Of a stretch of 64,000 nucleotides of DNA, positions 62,335 through 64,000 are shown one piece after another. The DNA lies in assembly GCA_963781305.1 (NCBI GenBank), contig CAWAFL010000001.1:124001-188000 (forward strand), written 5' to 3'. This DNA is from DASXMT01 sp963781305. Lineage in GTDB: Bacteria; Actinomycetota; Acidimicrobiia; Acidimicrobiales; RAAP-2. The first letter of the stretch is position 1, and each line of letters begins with the position of its first letter. A model generated the notes under the pieces. The model did no database searches, was not told where the DNA came from, and saw only the letters and a program-made list of their open reading frames with translations. The translations under genes and the position numbers were made by a program.

Positions 62335-63040
62335 CTAGCGAATGGATTGCTTGCTGAGTTGGCGAACCAGTTCGACGTTTTGGCGATCGACGATCGCAGC
62401 ACCAGCGTCCAGAGATGACGGCATGAGGCCGAACCGCCGGTAGAGAGCCAGTTGCACGATTGGATAGAAGCCCTGAGCATAGGGCTGTTGATCGACGACG
62501 CAGTCGAGATGTCCCTCGGCGATAAGGTCGACGATCCCGGGCGACAGATCGAAGCCCGCCGCATAAATGCCGTGCTTCTGACCCGCCCTGGCTACTATCC
62601 CAGCAGCCTCGGTGTCCGGCTGTCCGGTGCCAATGATTGCGCGGACGCCCAAACGGAATACTGCTTGGGCGGGAATCTCGGCGCCCTTCGCTGGGGCGCG
62701 CCCGGTGATGACACGTGTGAAAACGACGCTTCGCGATGCGAGGCCTGCCTCAACCCCTGCTGCTCGCTCTTCCAGTGCCCCCACCCCGTCGTCATGCATT
62801 GCGACGATGATGTGTTCGCCATCGGCAACAGACGCCGCAGCGCGACGTCCCAGGACCGTGCCGGCGGCAAAGAAGTCCTGCATGATGTAGCTGAGATTGC
62901 CGCTGCCGGTTTTGGCCGCGTCGATGTTGAAGGCGACCACCGGCACGCCAGCAGTGCCCGCTTCGGCGATAACCCCTGCCAGGGCGGTGGGGTGAAAAAC
63001 ATTCAGCCCGATGCCGTCGATGCCATCGTCGACGGCAGAT
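62335..63040 (-). CDS. Sugar ABC transporter substrate-binding protein, N-terminus missing
   Basis: Type-1 periplasmic binding protein fragment, about 235 residues: DGIDGIGLNVFHPTALAGVI, GVPVVAFNIDAAKTGSGN, LSYIMQDFFAAGTVLGRRAA, HIIVAMHDDGVGALEERAAG, VRAIIGTGQPDTEAAGIVAR, GFDLSPGIVDLIAEGHLDCV, VDQQPYAQGFYPIVQLALYR, end QNVELVRQLSKQSIR. The signal peptide and about 80 residues of the first lobe are absent: sequence upstream of about 63,040 belongs to another genomic context. A second binding protein lies 3 kb downstream in the same cluster. Ligand unknown. Confidence 0.8.
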
Positions 63041-63057
63041 CGAGATGCGTCGCGCTG

Positions 63058-63216
63058 ATGGCGCTGGCGGCTTGGCTGGGTGGCTTGCTGCTGCTGCTGG
63101 CCGTCATCTTCGCAGGCGTGGGCTTCGCCCTCCACGTATTGTGGATCGTCGCCGTCATCTTCTTCGTAGCCTGGCTCGTAGGTCTGGCCTTCGGAAAGGG
63201 CAGCCGACGGGCCTAG
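63058..63216 (+). CDS. Small hydrophobic actinobacterial-type membrane protein
   Basis: 52 residues: MALAAWLGGLLLLLAVIFAG, VGFALHVLWIVAVIFFVAWL, VGLAFGKGSRRA. Two membrane segments separated by a short HVLW turn. Very similar in pattern to the small hydrophobic proteins common in Actinobacteria (e.g. streptomycetes), and unlike anything in blocks A and B. Role unknown. Confidence 0.65.
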   Translation: MALAAWLGGLLLLLAVIFAGVGFALHVLWIVAVIFFVAWLVGLAFGKGSRRA

Positions 63217-63218
63217 CA

Positions 63219-63521
63219 GTGGCCGATCCTGTCGCCTATGTCTGTCACGGGAAGAAGTGCTCCCGGGCATGCGATCACGATGCTCTCATCCGAGCTCTGT
63301 GCAAGCAGGCCGAGGTCCGCCTGGTGCAGTGTCAGAAGATCTGCCACGGGTCGGTCGTCCTTGCTCCACTTGACGGCAAGCTCGAGTGGTTCGAGCGGAT
63401 CGACACACCCAAGTCCTGTGTGGACATGAAGCATGCGGTGGTGGCCGGGACCCGGAAGAAGCTGCCGCCCAGATTGAAGAAGCGCCGGCTCAAGAAACGA
63501 TCTGGTTCGGCGCCGCGATAG
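63219..63521 (+). CDS. (2Fe-2S) ferredoxin-like domain protein
   Basis: 100 residues from a GTG start 2 bases after the previous stop: ADPVAYVCHGKKCSRACDHD, ALIRALCKQAEVRLVQCQKI, CHGSVVLAPLDGKLEWFERI, and a basic tail (KKLPPRLKKRRLKKR). The CxxxxC...CxxxC spacing (CHGKKC, CQKIC) is that of the thioredoxin-like 2Fe-2S ferredoxin family in Actinobacteria. Redox partner unknown. A plausible two-gene unit with the small hydrophobic protein. Confidence 0.7.
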   Translation: MADPVAYVCHGKKCSRACDHDALIRALCKQAEVRLVQCQKICHGSVVLAPLDGKLEWFERIDTPKSCVDMKHAVVAGTRKKLPPRLKKRRLKKRSGSAPR

Positions 63522-63918
63522 ACGGAGTCCTGTTCCTTTGACAGGTTCCGACGGCGGATTGCCATCGCCAGGTGCTCGGGCAACGGGCAACCGATGGGCT
63601 CACCGAGGGTCCGGGGGAACCGAAGTGAGTAGGCGTGATGCCTGAGGACCAGTTCAGCTTCTTCGAAATCGAGCTCGCCGCCGGCACCGGACTCGACCGG
63701 GCCCTGGAGCTGCCGGTGTGACTCGTTCGTGGACACCTCGGGGACTGCTGAGCCGCACAGGGTAGGGCGGCGGGGACTGCTGAGCCGCACAGGGTAGGGG
63801 CGGCGGGGACTGCTGAGCCGCACAGGGCAGGGGCGGCGGGGACTGCTGAGCCGCACAGGGCAGGGGCGGCGGGGACATGGTATGAAAGTTCGCACCGTCA
63901 CCAGAAGGGGGAGTCACT
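63522..63918. other. Intergenic region holding a tandem repeat
   Basis: About 400 bases before the monooxygenase gene. A plus-strand frame at 63638 reads MPEDQFSFFEIELAAGTGLD and stops at 63721; it may be a small peptide but is not recognisable. The rest is the 33-bp tandem repeat. Confidence 0.4.
63741..63871. repeat. Four tandem copies of a 33-bp unit
   Basis: Unit begins GGGACTGCTGAGCCGCACAG and ends GGGCGGCG; copies at 63741 (32 bp, one G fewer), 63773, 63806 and 63839. Copies differ only at one C/T site and one G-run length. Head-to-tail without spacers. Confidence 0.92.
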
Positions 63919-64000
63919 ATGGAGTTCGGGTACTTCGCACAGGTCTTCGTGCCAGACAAGGTGGCAGAGACCACACCTGGGTACGAGCAACGGCGCCTCC
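63919..64000 (+). CDS. Luciferase-like (LLM) flavin-dependent monooxygenase, N-terminal start only
   Basis: Runs off the end of the window after 27 codons. MEFGYFAQVFVPDKVAETTP is the strand-1 beginning of bacterial luciferase-like monooxygenases of the actinobacterial type (MEFGYFxQxxVP). AGAAGGGGGAG is just upstream of the ATG. Nothing about the substrate can be said from this piece. Confidence 0.6.
   Translation, partial: MEFGYFAQVFVPDKVAETTPGYEQRRL

Noticed and set aside
63741..63871. Possible CRISPR array
   Set aside because: The 33-bp units are directly adjacent with no spacers, and no cas gene is in the window.

Overview
The window reads as three blocks of unequal origin. Block A (about 1-57,900) is GC-rich and has the gene content of an alphaproteobacterium of the order Hyphomicrobiales (Rhizobiales): gatC-gatA-gatB, plsY-dprA beside a dihydroorotase homologue, many small Rhizobiales-type hypotheticals, an IS66 element and dispersed intergenic palindromes. 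Most long genes in this block are broken by single-base indels although the protein homology runs on in another frame. I treat these as sequence or assembly errors and give whole-gene extents; real decay is claimed only where sequence is missing (PIN toxin, lipase, integrase). Block B (about 58,050-63,040) is a nearly error-free minus-strand sugar-acid catabolism cluster. Block C (about 63,045-64,000) looks actinobacterial.

Layout of block A: end of a DUF255/YyaL protein and an AT-rich methyltransferase (1-1.2 kb); MetE-like methionine synthase, RidA and propionyl-CoA carboxylase alpha subunit (1.6-5.1 kb); a PEP-CTERM protein and a 98-bp perfect inverted repeat (5.7-6.9 kb); small secreted or hypothetical genes (7-9.8 kb); MetY, a CoA-binding protein and the carboxylase beta subunit (9.8-13.4 kb); a DUF1254-type protein; a phosphonate pair, PbfD-like oxidase and PhnX (15.6-17.6 kb); an AraC regulator; a run of secreted Cys-rich and HdeA-like genes (19.2-21.4 kb); a lipase fragment, TPR protein, HNH protein and SH3/YARHG protein (21.4-24.7 kb).

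The two best-defined systems follow. phnSTUV (24.8-28.7 kb) is a 2-aminoethylphosphonate ABC importer that fits functionally with the PbfD-like oxidase and PhnX: import, oxidation to phosphonoacetaldehyde, then P-C bond cleavage. From 40.4 down to 29.6 kb lies a compact eight-gene minus-strand operon gcl-hyi-glxR-gckA-lctP-glcD-glcE-glcF. It covers glycolate/lactate uptake, oxidation to glyoxylate, carboligation to tartronate semialdehyde, reduction to glycerate and phosphorylation. A divergent IclR regulator sits next to it, with repeated candidate operators in the shared intergenic region.

The rest of block A holds a large secreted lectin/beta-helix/FG-GAP protein (42.2-44.6 kb), an integrase remnant at tRNA-Ser(GCT) (46.2-46.5 kb), a GST-like enzyme, a histone H1-like Lys/Ala protein, gatB/A/C, ruvX, dprA, plsY and a pseudo-dihydroorotase (48.4-56.2 kb), then IS66 and a 146-bp element with inverted ends. 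That element abuts a truncated sugar permease that opens block B: two periplasmic sugar-binding proteins, an enolase-superfamily dehydratase, an SDR and a lactonase-like amidohydrolase. Block C carries a small hydrophobic protein, a 2Fe-2S ferredoxin-like protein, a four-copy 33-bp tandem repeat and the start of a luciferase-like monooxygenase.
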